Notes: generated by a model not told the origin, from the letters alone. Positions 1-8,395 are shown, counted from the first letter of the stretch. The stretch is DNA of 64,000 nucleotides from CBDBCU01 sp965242615 (GCA_965242615.1 CBDESR010000002.1:1-64000); one strand, 5' to 3'. Numbers and translations are program-made.

Positions 1-183
1 GGAATCCGGCGCCAACTGCCCGACACCCGCAGCACCTGCCCGTCCTGATACTCGGCGGCGCCCAGAAACTCATCCACTTCCAGATAGTAGCGCACATTCC
101 CCGGAAAAGCGGAGTAAATCATAAACCCCACCGCCAGAGCCAAACGCCGCCCCCAGCAGTATCAACCGCAACTTTATCGCCAC
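1..183 (-). CDS. ccmE: Cytochrome c maturation protein CcmE, 5'-part only (frameshifted, runs off the window)
   Basis: CcmE is the periplasmic heme chaperone of Ccm system I; it takes heme from CcmC and passes it to the CcmF/H lyase. The visible part reads as a short cytoplasmic N-terminus (VAIKLRLILLG), one membrane segment, then the conserved stretch NVRYYLEVDEFL followed by GQVLRVSG, typical of the CcmE beta-barrel. The heme-binding His/Tyr motif would lie beyond the window edge. I chose the GTG at 183 because a purine-rich GGGGCGA precedes it. Removing one T near position 147 is needed to join the membrane segment to the barrel, so the frame is broken there. The other ccm genes (4375-6190) lie on the same strand about 4 kb upstream, an unusual separation. 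Confidence 0.75.
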
Positions 184-290
184 TTATCGCCCCTCGCCCC
201 GTAAGAAATGAATCGACGACCGGCCGCGCGCCGGCCGGCTATCATAATACCACAATTGGGGAAAGAGTTGGGGTTCAATCAATGCGGCCC

Positions 291-319
291 TTGACAAAAT
301 CCCGGCACCAACCCATAAT
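291..319 (+). promoter_or_regulatory. Sigma-70-type promoter for the MntA/HepT remnant
   Basis: TTGACA (291-296) and CATAAT (314-319) are separated by 17 bp, and the next start codon (374) is 55 bp downstream. Near-consensus boxes at ideal spacing; not experimentally shown. Confidence 0.6.
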
Positions 320-373
320 TCCCCCCATAACAATCGGAACACCCGACGACCGCAGCCCAACCGGAGAGCAACC

Positions 374-665
374 ATGACCACCCTGCAAGCTCCGGAAACC
401 CCAGCCAAAACGGAAACCCTCGCTGACCTCTGCGAGCAGTACGGCGTCGCCAAGCTGGTTCTTACCACCTTTGACCACCAGCCCGTGGTCTTTTACCGCG
501 ACGACCGCCCCCGGGCCTGGAATAATGCAGTTCCTCGAACTCCAAGCCGCCCTGACCGCCGCCCTCGGCCAACCGGTAGAGCTCATCTCCGCCGGCGCCC
601 CCTGCATCCGCTGGCCCGAATACCAAAAGGCCATCCAAGATGGCGTCATCCTCTACCAGCTCTGA
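374..665 (+). pseudogene. MntA-like nucleotidyltransferase antitoxin, degenerate
   Basis: The N-terminus (LADLCEQYGVAKLVL) and the C-terminal half (FLELQAALTAALGQPVELIS, ending VILYQL) match the MNT antitoxin family, which AMPylates HEPN toxins. The two halves are in different frames; dropping one C from the run near 512-516 joins them. Even after repair, the region where the family carries its catalytic GSx10DxD motif is shortened and reads TTFDHQPVVFYRDDRPG, so no active site is visible. The HepT-like reading frame follows with a short overlap, the normal order of such pairs. I infer a decayed antitoxin with an internal deletion, or an antitoxin acting without catalysis. Confidence 0.6.
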
Positions 666-1015
666 TTCGCCGCCAACGCCGCCGTCCGACCTGACCAACC
701 TGGTTAGGTACGCCGGCCGCATCAACAACTGGACTGCCGGCCAATCCCTTTCCCATTACCGGGAAAATACCCTGCTGAACGACGCGGTAGAAAGAAACTA
801 CATCGAGATTGGCAACATCCTCCCGCCGTCTCGAAAACTCTGCGCCGGAGCTTCACCGGCAGCTGCCCCAAGCCCAAAGCTGGTACGCCTTCCGCATAAT
901 CCTGGTTCACCTCCGCTGGCGCATCGACCCGGATATTGTCTGGCGCACCACCCAAAACGACCTGCCCGCCCTGCTTAACGCAGCCGCCAACCTGATTCCC
1001 ACCCACCAGAACTGA
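640..1015 (+). pseudogene. HepT-like HEPN-domain ribonuclease toxin (DUF86), frameshifted
   Basis: The translation matches the HEPN/DUF86 toxin family: LLNDAVERNYIEIGNIL, then in another frame RRLENSAPELHRQLP, and the C-terminal IDPDIVWRTTQNDLPALL. Removing one C from the triplet near 830 fuses the two parts. The family RNase motif RX4-6H is present as RIILVH, but the tyrosine that normally follows (HXY, the AMPylation target) is replaced (HLRW). It overlaps the MntA-like remnant upstream. The length (about 125 aa) is close to normal, so if the frame break is a base-calling error the toxin could be intact while the antitoxin is not; this is inference. Confidence 0.6.
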
Positions 1016-1100
1016 AATCGCCGCCGCCCCCACTGCTCAACAGCGGTTCCGCCCTTTTGCAACCCGCCCCGTGCCGGGGTTTTCGGGAACCGTGGCCACC

Positions 1101-1130
1101 TTGACAATATAGTTGACGGCGGCGTATCAT
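1101..1130 (+). promoter_or_regulatory. Promoter of the SDH-protease operon
   Basis: TTGACA (1101-1106), an 18-bp spacer and TATCAT (1125-1130). The first gene starts 22 bp downstream behind an AGGAG ribosome-binding site. Confidence 0.65.
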
Positions 1131-1151
1131 CCAAATCGAGGAGTAAGGGTT

Positions 1152-1328
1152 ATGACTTTTGCCAATCAAAGCCCGTTCTCGGTCCGGGGCAAGGTTTCCA
1201 AAGAACCCCCGCCCAAGAGCAAGGTCGTGGACAAAATCAACAAGGCTAAACAGGCCCGCAAAGACGGGCAAGCCCTGCGGGCCGGCAAGCCCAAGTCCTT
1301 TAACAACCCGGAGGGCGTAAACCGGTGA
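1152..1328 (+). CDS. Small basic protein, first gene of the SDH-protease operon
   Basis: A 58-residue protein, rich in lysine, arginine and proline (KSKVVDKINKAKQARKDG in the middle), with no membrane segment. I recognise no family. The start at 1152 is set by GAGGAG about ten bases upstream and by the promoter at 1101-1130; a longer reading frame from 1113 would begin inside the promoter. Its stop overlaps the next start by four bases (1325-1328), so it is probably translationally coupled to the protease-like gene. It may be an adaptor or regulator of that protein; this rests only on operon context. Confidence 0.6.
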   Translation: MTFANQSPFSVRGKVSKEPPPKSKVVDKINKAKQARKDGQALRAGKPKSFNNPEGVNR

Positions 1329-1954
1329 ATTCCGACCCGGCCAACCAACCCTTCTCCCCTCCGTCCCAAAGTCCGCTTTACCATTCGGTTAACGCCAGTC
1401 GTTATGACCGCCAGAACCTGATTCAAGACTATGAGCGGCAGTTCAACTGTCGACTCATCGTGTTTATCGACGCCATTTTTCCGCCTGGCGTCACTTTGTT
1501 CGAGGATTTGGTTTATGACGCCGACCCGGCGATTGACCTGCATCTTTTGTTGCGCTCCCTCGGCGGCGATGGGGAAACGGCGATCCGCTTGGTTCGGTCG
1601 GCCCAGTCCCGGTGCCGCGAGTTGACGGTCATTATCCCGGACCAAGCCAAGAGCGCAGCTACCCTTTTGACCCTCGGCGCCCACCATATTTTGATGTCTC
1701 CGATGAGTGACTTGGGCCCCATTGACCCGCAGTTTATGCACGACGGCCGGTTAGTAGCGGCTAAAGATATAATCGCCGCTGTTGACGACGCCGCTCAGAA
1801 AATCCAGGAAGCCCCGGACACTTATCCCCTGTACGTCTCGCTCCTCAGCGATGTATCATCCCTGATGGTACAGCAAGCCAAGGCTGCCGTGGAGGGTACC
1901 GACGACCTGCTGCGGGAAGCATTGCGTAGCAACTCTGACCGCTCTGATGAATGA
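1325..1954 (+). CDS. Serine dehydrogenase proteinase family protein (ClpP/S49-like fold)
   Basis: A 209-residue protein resembling the SDH-proteinase family (Pfam SDH_sah), a branch of the ClpP-crotonase fold related to SppA. Features seen: a crotonase-type strand LIVFIDA, a glycine turn after an LLLRSLGGDGE segment typical of an oxyanion site, and DQAKSAATLL, where the serine after lysine occupies the expected nucleophile position. LGPIDPQF follows, as in the family. No signal peptide or membrane helix is evident, so it should be cytosolic. It overlaps its upstream neighbour by 4 bp and its downstream neighbour by 8 bp, giving a tight three-gene operon. The substrate is unknown; SDH proteinases are thought to act with a membrane partner, and none is visible here. 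Confidence 0.75.
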   Translation: MNSDPANQPFSPPSQSPLYHSVNASRYDRQNLIQDYERQFNCRLIVFIDAIFPPGVTLFEDLVYDADPAIDLHLLLRSLGGDGETAIRLVRSAQSRCRELTVIIPDQAKSAATLLTLGAHHILMSPMSDLGPIDPQFMHDGRLVAAKDIIAAVDDAAQKIQEAPDTYPLYVSLLSDVSSLMVQQAKAAVEGTDDLLREALRSNSDRSDE

Positions 1955-2213
1955 GCTAAAGGCTTTGCAAGCCAGTTTGACCGGCCCGCTCATCAGCCGC
2001 CCGAGGACCCATTCGGCCATTTTCGGCGTCCAGGATGCCATCGCTGCCGGCCTCCCGGCGAAAAAAGCGGACCTGAACGGCGAACAGTGGCAAATGCTAT
2101 GGCGGCTGTGGACGAAATACTACGATTTGCTCTCCTCTGACCAAATACTGGGCATATATGAAGGCCGCCGGGTATCTTTCCCGTTGCCCCCGCTGCACCA
2201 ATCAACCGTTTAG
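1947..2213 (+). CDS. Hypothetical protein, third gene of the SDH-protease operon
   Basis: An 88-residue protein starting inside the end of the protease-like gene (8-bp overlap). It contains a mostly helical stretch with several tryptophans (EQWQMLWRLWTKYYDLL) and a short C-terminus. No signal peptide, metal site or known motif is visible. The constant overlap pattern 1152-1328 / 1325-1954 / 1947-2213 suggests the three products are made in fixed ratio and may form a complex. Function unknown. Confidence 0.6.
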   Translation: MNELKALQASLTGPLISRPRTHSAIFGVQDAIAAGLPAKKADLNGEQWQMLWRLWTKYYDLLSSDQILGIYEGRRVSFPLPPLHQSTV

Positions 2214-2332
2214 GAATAACCCGCCCCGCGCCGGGCATTTTCCGGAATAGCCGGATATCCGGAAAAATCTACTCCCCCACCTCTCCCGCCAGCCACCCCA
2301 ACGCCGCAGTCTCCACCGCCACCTAATGGCAA

Positions 2333-2375
2333 CCGGGCCGCCCTTGGCAAAGTAAGTTAGCCAAGGGCGGCCCGG
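2333..2375 (+). terminator. Strong hairpin between the SDH-protease operon and the LRR gene
   Basis: A perfect 16-bp inverted repeat (2333-2348 with 2360-2375) and an 11-base loop. A short TTTT lies four bases beyond the plus-side arm. It sits between two convergent genes and probably ends transcription from both sides. The rest of 2214-2428 holds no gene that I can see. Confidence 0.5.
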
Positions 2376-2428
2376 CTGGTTTTGCCCGGGTAGCCGGTTG
2401 CGCCAGCCAACCCTAGCAGAACCGCAAG

Positions 2429-4267
2429 TTACCAAAATCGGAGGAGTCTCGGCTTCAACTGATTTCGCAGCTCAGCAGGTATGCACCCACTTAACTGATT
2501 ACCAGCGAGATTCAGCCGTTCCAAATTGGTGAGATTGCCCAACTCCGGCGGTATCGGCCCGCTCAACTGGTTATTGCTGAGGTTCAGACTTTCCAAGTTG
2601 GCAAGGTTGCCCAGTTCCGAAGGTAACGGCCCGCTCAACTGGTTTATTGCTGAGGTTCAGACTTTCCAAGTTGGCAAGGTTGCCCAGTTCCGAAGGTAAC
2701 GGCCCGCTCAACTCGCCGCCGAGGCTCAGCTCTTGCAAATTGGTGAGGTTGTCTAACTCCGGGGGTATCGGCCCCCTAGAATTCCATATACTTAGCTCTC
2801 GTAGGTTGACAAGGTTGCCCAACTCCGGGGGTATCGACTCGCTCGACTTGCTACCGAGGGTCAGACTTGTCAAGTTGGTGAGGTTGCCTACCTCTGACGG
2901 TATCGGCCTGTTAAAACGGGTGAGGAACAGCCTTGTCAGGTTGACGAGGTTGCCCACCTCTGGCGGTATCGCTCCGTTCTCCCCCCAGACTTCATCCCCC
3001 GTGAGTTCCAGTCCGACAACTTGTCCCCATTCGTTAACGGTAACACCCTGCCATGCGTAGAAGTCATAGACGTAAACGACATGGTCGATATCCCACATCT
3101 GCAATCCGGCGGCATTATGGAGGGCAATCAAGGCGGCACGGTCCGGTATTGGACAATCTGGTACACCATCATACGATGTACCGACTTGCAGATGGCCCGG
3201 TATGCACCCGCTCAACTCGTTACCGTCGAGGTTCAGCCATATCAGGTTAACGAGATTGCCCAACTCTGGCGGTATCGTCCCGCTCAAAAGGTTATTACTC
3301 AAGTCCAAACCGGTAACTACGCCCGCCCGGACCGAAATGCCGTACCACTCACTCAGTGGGGCATCGCTCAGCCAGTTGGTGTTGTCCCACCAATTGGTAC
3401 CGTTGGTGGCGTTGTAGAGCGCGGCCAAGGCAACTAGTTCATCCTGCTCCGGGCAAATTTTAAAGTCGGATCCACCACCATAGATCCGAAACTGCTGATA
3501 CTCATAACTCTGAGCAACCGTCTTGGTAACACACATCGTCTCCGCGTCGAACCTTTCCTTCATTCCCCGGTGGTTTGGGCGGGCAATGAAAAGTTCGATC
3601 CATGCCGCCGGTATAGGCCCGCTCAGCTGGGGGTTATCCTTGAAGGATACACTTGTCAGGTTGACGAGATTGCCCAACTCCGGCGGTATCGTCCCGCTCA
3701 GCTGGTTGTCGTTGAGGTACAAACTGAAAACTTTGCCCTCCGAGGCCGAAATGCCATACCAATCCCCAATCGGCGCATCGCTCAGCCAGTTGCTGTTATA
3801 CCGCCAGTTGGGACCGTCAGTGGCGTTGTAGAGAGCGACCAAGGCGGCCCGGTCGCTTTCGGCCGGGGTAGGCGTAGGTTGGGGAATACTCGTAGGAGCC
3901 GGAGCTGGGGCGGCCGTGGTCTGCTGGATGTCCGGCGCTGCGGTAGGCATAGCAGTATGTTGGGCCATTGCCGGCACAACAGTGGCATCCGGGGTTTGGG
4001 GAACAGCGGCCGGTACGGAATCAGCCGGTGAGTCAGAGGGAGCGGCGGCCGGGCGGTCCGGGCTTGCCGAGTGCGCGGCGGTGGGGTCGGGCAAGGCGGC
4101 GGCAACGGTGGGTGCGGCGGTTTCAGTGGACTGGGAAGTGGCCGGTTCTGCCGGCGGCGCGGTGGAACCGCAAGCCAGCAGCAAGGCCAAGGTCAGTAGG
4201 ATCAGGGCAAAGAGGCTAACCCGCGGGAAAAGTCGTGGGGGGGGGGGGGGGGGCAGAATTTCGGCAT
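2429..4267 (-). CDS. Leucine-rich-repeat surface lipoprotein with a 5' poly-C tract (two frame breaks)
   Basis: A predicted exported lipoprotein. ATG at 4267 follows AAGGAG. The leader then crosses a run of 17 C and continues as RVSLFALILLTLALLLAC, a signal peptide with lipobox LLAC. A Pro/Ala/Thr-rich linker of about 110 residues follows, then plant-type leucine-rich repeats of the form LSGxIPxELGNLxNLxxLxLxxN, interspersed with DRAALxALYNAT modules. With 17 C the leader reads out of frame and stops after about 20 codons; 15 or 18 C would restore it. A second break lies at 2641-2645, where one of two otherwise identical 72-bp repeats has an extra T. LRR lipoproteins of this kind are usually surface adhesins or recognition proteins. 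The ligand cannot be inferred. Confidence 0.75.
2569..2713 (-). repeat. Two tandem 72-bp LRR-coding repeats, identical except for one T
   Basis: Positions 2569-2640 and 2641-2713 are the same sequence apart from one extra T in the second copy. Each encodes 24 residues, one LRR. Identity at the nucleotide level points to recent duplication by slippage or recombination; neighbouring repeats are clearly diverged. Confidence 0.9.
4237..4253. repeat. 17-nt G/C homopolymer in the leader of the LRR lipoprotein
   Basis: A run of 17 G on the plus strand (C on the coding strand), 12 codons or less from the ATG and upstream of the signal peptide. Placement just inside the start of a surface protein gene is the classical arrangement of a phase-variable contingency locus. 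The present length puts the gene out of frame. Confidence 0.9.
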
Positions 4268-4337
4268 CGGTAACTCCTTGTTTCGGGATTTAAGGAGCCG
4301 AGTTCGCGTCAGGCAAGGCCGGCTCCAAACTGGGGAT

Positions 4338-4365
4338 AGTATAGCACCGATTGCGGGGATTGCAA
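4338..4365 (-). promoter_or_regulatory. Promoter of the LRR lipoprotein gene
   Basis: On the minus strand TTGCAA (4365-4360), a 16-bp spacer and TATACT (4343-4338), the latter preceded by TGC (extended -10). It lies about 70 bp before the ATG at 4267. An 8-bp inverted repeat (ATTGCGGG/CCCGCAAT) spans the -35 box and might be an operator. Confidence 0.45.
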
Positions 4366-4374
4366 CCCGCAATG

Positions 4375-4599
4375 TCAAAGGATTCCATCCTTTTCAGGAT
4401 GAACCGGAAATTGCTCAAAGTGAACCGCCCCCTCCTCCTCCCCCTCCCCCGCCACCTCCCCCCACTCCTGCTCCAACTCCCGCCGCCGCCGCGTCAAAAA
4501 AAAGGCATAGCCAAAAAACACCAGCCAGCACACCGCAAAAGCGGCGAACAGGTAGGCCAAATTAGCCGGAGCTTGGCTCTGCAACAAAATAAATCCCAT
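4375..4599 (-). CDS. ccmD: Cytochrome c maturation protein CcmD
   Basis: A 74-residue protein with one N-terminal membrane helix (YLFAAFAVCWLVFFGYAFFL) followed at once by a basic RRRRELEQE segment and an acidic tail. This is the layout of CcmD, the small membrane subunit that helps release holo-CcmE from the CcmABC complex. It follows ccmC after 152 bp on the same strand. CcmD is poorly conserved in sequence, so identification rests on topology, the GY-x(n)-L-RRRxLE pattern and position. After it the operon does not continue directly to ccmE, which is near position 1. Confidence 0.7.
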   Translation of the reverse strand: MGFILLQSQAPANLAYLFAAFAVCWLVFFGYAFFLTRRRRELEQEWGEVAGEGEEEGAVHFEQFPVHPEKDGIL

Positions 4600-4751
4600 A
4601 CCCCTTTAACTTCCTTTATCCTCTATCGTCCCTGACGATGGATGATGAATGGTAGATGATGAATGATAGGAATGGTAGCTGGTAAATGGTAGCCGATAGC
4701 CAATGCTTGTTGACCGCCGGCTAATGCCCGCCGCCCCGGCCGATTAGCCCA

Positions 4752-5490
4752 TTAGCCGCCGCCCCGCCGCCCCACCGCCAAACGCCGCGCCGCCAGCCGA
4801 TCCTCCCCCCGCCGCAGCGCCGTCCGCTCCAGCAGCAGATACAAAAACAGCAGCAGAAACACCCCCAGCGAAAAAAACAGAATGAACTGCATTATCGGCT
4901 CCAACGCCCCCGACTCCGCCAGCGGCCCCACCACCGCCGACGGGTGTATCGACCGCCACCACTGCACCGAATAATACACAATCGGCACATCCACAAACCC
5001 GACAATCCCCAACGCCGCCGCATAAACCGCCCCCTGCCGCCGGTTCGGCACATACGCCCGCAGCATCAAATACGCCACATAAATCAGCCACAAAATCAGC
5101 GTCGTCGTCAGCCGCGGCTCCCAAGTCCACCACACCCCCCACACCGGCCGCGCCCAAATCGCCCCGGTCAGCACCGCCAGCGTAACAAACACCACCCCCA
5201 CCTCGGCGGCCGCATTAGCCACCGCATCCCACGAACCCTTGCGGGTAATCAGATAGCCAATGCTGGCCACAAACACCACAAAAAACGCCGCAAAGGACAC
5301 GATGGCAATCGGCACATGGAAGTAAAAAATCCGCTGCACCTCCCCCCAACACCGCATCCGTCGGCGCGACCAGAAATATCAGATACAAGTTGACCAGCAT
5401 CAAGACGCCGGTCAGGATTAGCAGTACGCCGGCCAATCCCGGGAAAGCGGCCCGCCGCCGGCCCGCCAAAATCTCTTGCCCCCTTGCCAA
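4752..5490 (-). CDS. ccmC: Heme exporter/handling protein CcmC (frameshifted)
   Basis: A polytopic membrane protein of the heme handling protein family. It presents heme to CcmE through the tryptophan-rich motif seen here as WGVWWTWEPRLT, flanked by conserved histidines (YFHVP near the N-terminus and WWRSIHP near the C-terminus). The first helix (LAGVLLILTGVLMLVNLYLI) and the rest are in different frames: the run of six C at 5342-5347 should be five, giving APTDAVLGEVQRIFYF across the join. TTG at 5490 is the likely start, behind AGGAGGAG. It lies 21 bp after ccmB. Length after repair is about 246 aa, normal for the family. It acts with CcmB and CcmD in the cytoplasmic membrane. Confidence 0.85.
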
Positions 5491-5511
5491 ACCCGACTCC
5501 TCCTCTCCCCT

Positions 5512-6190
5512 TTATTCCTCGACCACAATGGAAAACAGCCACGGACATATTACCAGAAACAGCAGGTCGAAAACCGCCAGCAGCAACAGCCAACGAATCA
5601 CCCCGCCATCAAACAGCCCGCCGCCGTCCATCGCCCGCCCGGAAACCTCCACCGCCCCAATCAATACCGGCAGGATGACCGGAAAAAACAGCGCCGGCAG
5701 CATTATCTCCCGGGCCCGGGTCTGCACCGCAATAGCTGAAAACAGTACCCCCACCGTCGCAAACCCCAAAGTCGCCAGCAGCAACGCCAGCAGCAACAGC
5801 GGCGAAAAGGCCGCAAAATTCAGCAAGGCGGCGAATACCGGCAGCAGTGCCGCCTCGATAATCAGCATAAACAGGAAACAGACCGCCGTCTTGCCCAGAA
5901 ACACCGCATCCCGGCTCACCGGCGCCAGCAGCAAACCCTCCAGCCCGCCCTGCTCCCGTTCCCGCGCAAACGCCCGGCTCATCGCCAACACCCCCGGCAA
6001 AGGCAAAGGCCGTCCACAGTACCCCCGGCGCCAATTCCGCCGCCCGCTGCGGATTAACCCGCAAGGCAAAGTTAAACACCACCGCCACCAGCAGCCCGAA
6101 CACCAGCGCGGCGACAACGATGTCCCGGGAGCGCAGTTCCAGCAGCAAGTCTTTCCACACCAACGCCGCCAGCGGCCGCCAAAACCCCAT
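5512..6190 (-). CDS. ccmB: Heme exporter protein CcmB (frameshifted)
   Basis: The membrane subunit of the CcmAB ABC complex that powers release of heme-loaded CcmE. The start of the protein (LAALVWKDLLLELRSRD) and the following RAFAREREQGGLEGLLLAPV are family hallmarks, and five to six hydrophobic helices follow. They are split by one extra C in the run 5991-5995; with four C the protein is continuous (FAFAGVLAMSRAF). ATG at 6190 follows AGGGA. No ccmA ATPase is adjacent: the gene just upstream is a PaREP1-like protein six bases away. Repaired length is about 225 aa, as expected. Confidence 0.8.
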
Positions 6191-6196
6191 CAATCC

Positions 6197-6657
6197 CTAG
6201 CCCCCCGGCTGCTCCCCCGTCAACGGCTCCAGAATATCCAGCAGCGTCTCCATCCGGTCCAAACCCCGGTCAATCGCCCCGGAATTCAGAAACCGCCGCC
6301 GCGTATAAAAGAACCCGTGCATCTCGTTAGCCCGCCCCCGCAAGTCATCCAACCGGGCATCGCCGGTCAACTCAGCGGCTTGGTACATCACCGTAAAAAA
6401 CTGGTCATGCTTCTTATACTCCCACCCCTGCGCCTCGGCCACCGCCTTGGCCATCCACGCCGCCGCGCCCCAGCCCTTCTCCGCCGCCTGATGCCAGTCC
6501 CCCGCCGCCAGATACTCCCGCCCCTTGCTCAAAAAGCCCGGGCCTGCTGCCGGTAATCCGCCACCACCCCCTCCCCCCGGTCCGCCGCCGCGCCCTCCCC
6601 CGGATCAGCCATCACGCTCTCCCCCGGGGCATACGGTTCCATTGGCGACATCTGCAT
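6197..6657 (-). CDS. PaREP1/HEPN-like protein (frameshifted)
   Basis: The protein contains LSKGREYLAAGDWHQAAEKGWGAAA split at the L/S position: the run of five A at 6531-6535 (T on the coding strand) seems one short, and adding one T joins an upstream start to the rest. ATG at 6657 follows AAGGAGGG. The helical body (AAWMAKAVAEAQGW, then a long helix ending in DILEPL) resembles PaREP1-type HEPN-related proteins of unknown function. A related gene is at 46478-47051. It ends six bases before ccmB and may be co-transcribed with the ccm genes, which would be coincidental in function. Low-complexity GE-rich linker near residues 10-30. Confidence 0.55.
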
Positions 6658-6841
6658 TGCGCTGCCCTCCTTCCTTTCCTTGCCCGATAACCTACAACGC
6701 AGAATAACCCACCACCCCCACCCCCCGCAAGGGGGCAGCTGTCAGTCACCCCCTTCGCTCTCGAAATACTTGACAGCCCTAGCCCAATACCAGTAAAGTC
6801 CCCCCATCCCGCCTAACTGGCCGCGCCGGAGTAGTATCAAC

Positions 6842-7851
6842 TTGAGCGATTACCAAAGCCGCAGCTACCTGTCGGTGGTTGAGGTAGCCAATCATACCGG
6901 GTTGCCCGTGCCGGAGATTCACCGGCTAGTGGCGGCCGGGGCTTTGCCGGCAGCCAAATCCGCCAGCGGCCAGTATCGCTTTGACCTGAAAGACATTGCC
7001 GCTTGGCAGCGCAATGGCAAAGGGAATGGGGCGGGCTGCGGAGAGCCGGCGTCCCAAAGGATTGCGGTCAACGGCGCTACCCAGCAGGTTATCGCCGGCG
7101 ACGCCCGCAGTATGTCGGAAATCGCCGCCGCCAGTGTTCACTTGGTCATTACCCTCGCCGCCCTACTTCAACGCCAAAATGTATTCCGCCGAGCCGGATA
7201 GTGATTTGGGCAACATCCACGACCTGGAGGAATGGCTGCACCAAATCGGCTTGGTCTGGCAGGAAGTTTATCGGGTTTTGCAGCCGGGGCGCAAGTTCTT
7301 TCTCAACATAATGAACCTGCCCATCCGCGAGGGCAAATCCTTTCGCGCCCTGAACCTGGTCGGCCGGAACATTGACCGGTGCGAAAGTATCGGCTTTGTA
7401 TTCAAGCGGGATATTGTCTGGCACAAGACCAATGGTGTGCGGGGCGCATTTCGGCACCTACCCCTATCCCGGCGGCATCCTCATCAACAATATGCACGAG
7501 TCCATCCTGGAGTTTGAGAAACCGACTACCCGGCCGGCGCAGAAGTATGCCCATCTCACCGCGCAGCAGAAAGCGGATTCCAAGCTGGACAAGGAGTTTT
7601 GGCTGTCGGTGAAAAACTCTGATGTGTGGTTGATGAAACCGGAGAAAAGCGGCCGGCATCGCGACCACGCCGCCCCCTTTCCGGAGGAACTGCCGGCGCG
7701 GCTGCTGCGGGCTTACAGCTATATCGGGGAAACCGTCCTTGACCCCTTCGTCGGCTCCGGGACCACGCTGGTAGCGGCCGCCCGGCACGGACGGAATGGC
7801 ATCGGCTACGACATCAACCCGGATTTTGCCGTATGGCGGCGCAACACCTGA
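6842..7851 (+). CDS. HTH-domain/site-specific DNA methyltransferase fusion (frameshifted)
   Basis: Residues 1-50 form an excisionase/MerR-like helix-turn-helix (SYLSVVEVANHTGLPVPEIH). After a linker comes an amino-methyltransferase: QVIAGDARSM, then the catalytic TSPPYF, then PYPGGILINN, and finally motif I DPFVGSGTT with GIGYDI. The order (catalytic motif before the AdoMet motif) is that of beta-class N4-cytosine/N6-adenine methyltransferases. Two one-base excesses break it, in CCC 7152-7154 and GGGG 7441-7444; removing one base at each gives a continuous protein. A third shift near 7830 is possible, since the family usually ends a little later. TTG at 6842 is the probable start. The gene converges on the nuclease/SMC operon, 24 bp away, and may protect against it. 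Confidence 0.75.
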
Positions 7852-7875
7852 AAGAGGTTTTGCTATGTCCCCGAA

Positions 7876-8394
7876 TCACAGCCCCTGCCCCGACAATGCC
7901 CAGCATCTCATATCGCTAAACGATGCTCGTCGGATCTGCCGGTGGGAATCCCGCAACATTTCTATATAGGCGTACGTCCACGCCGCCGAGTATTCTTTGT
8001 CGCTAAGGGCTTCCAGTACCCTATTGGGACAAGGGCGAGTTCTGGAAATGAGATCCTCCGCCGGTACGATAACCCAATAAGGAGACGGGAAACTGATAGC
8101 AAGGGCATAGTAACCGTAGGGCGTTGCTGTCAGAGAGTCAAAATCGGCTTTGGTAAGTTGCCGCAACCGCGGCTGGGTAACTTCCGCCTCTACCTCAAAC
8201 CGGAACTCTCGCCCTTCCCGAAAGGCAGTTATGTCGGGGTGACCCTGCTGGTTAACCTCGGTTACTTGATAGCCAAGCCGCAATAGCACGTGCGCCGCCA
8301 ATCCTTGGACTTTGTAACCAAAATTCGCCCAAGTCAAGCTGGAGCGCATACTTTCAATGCACTCAATTGCAACCGTGTCAGTTTGGCTATTCAC
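7876..8394 (-). CDS. PD-(D/E)XK-like nuclease, candidate effector of the SMC operon
   Basis: A 172-residue protein. After an N-terminal helix (GLAAHVLLRLGYQVTEV) comes GHPDITAF with Asp54, then a beta-strand FRFEVEAEV giving Glu67-x-Glu69. This is the D...ExK arrangement of restriction-endonuclease folds with Glu instead of Lys at the last position, a variant known from enzymes such as BamHI. The rest (YYALAISFPSPYWVIVP) looks like further core strands. GTG at 8394 begins one base after the stop of the SMC ATPase, so translation is coupled. No membrane segment. I infer a DNA-cleaving effector. It is smaller than most Lamassu effectors, and the fold call is by motif only. Confidence 0.6.
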   Translation of the reverse strand: MNSQTDTVAIECIESMRSSLTWANFGYKVQGLAAHVLLRLGYQVTEVNQQGHPDITAFREGREFRFEVEAEVTQPRLRQLTKADFDSLTATPYGYYALAISFPSPYWVIVPAEDLISRTRPCPNRVLEALSDKEYSAAWTYAYIEMLRDSHRQIRRASFSDMRCWALSGQGL

Positions 8395-8395
8395 C

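Noticed and set aside
1325..1954. ClpP protease
   Set aside because: No ClpP signature around Ser and His, and a shorter, different N-terminus; the SDH-proteinase family fits better.
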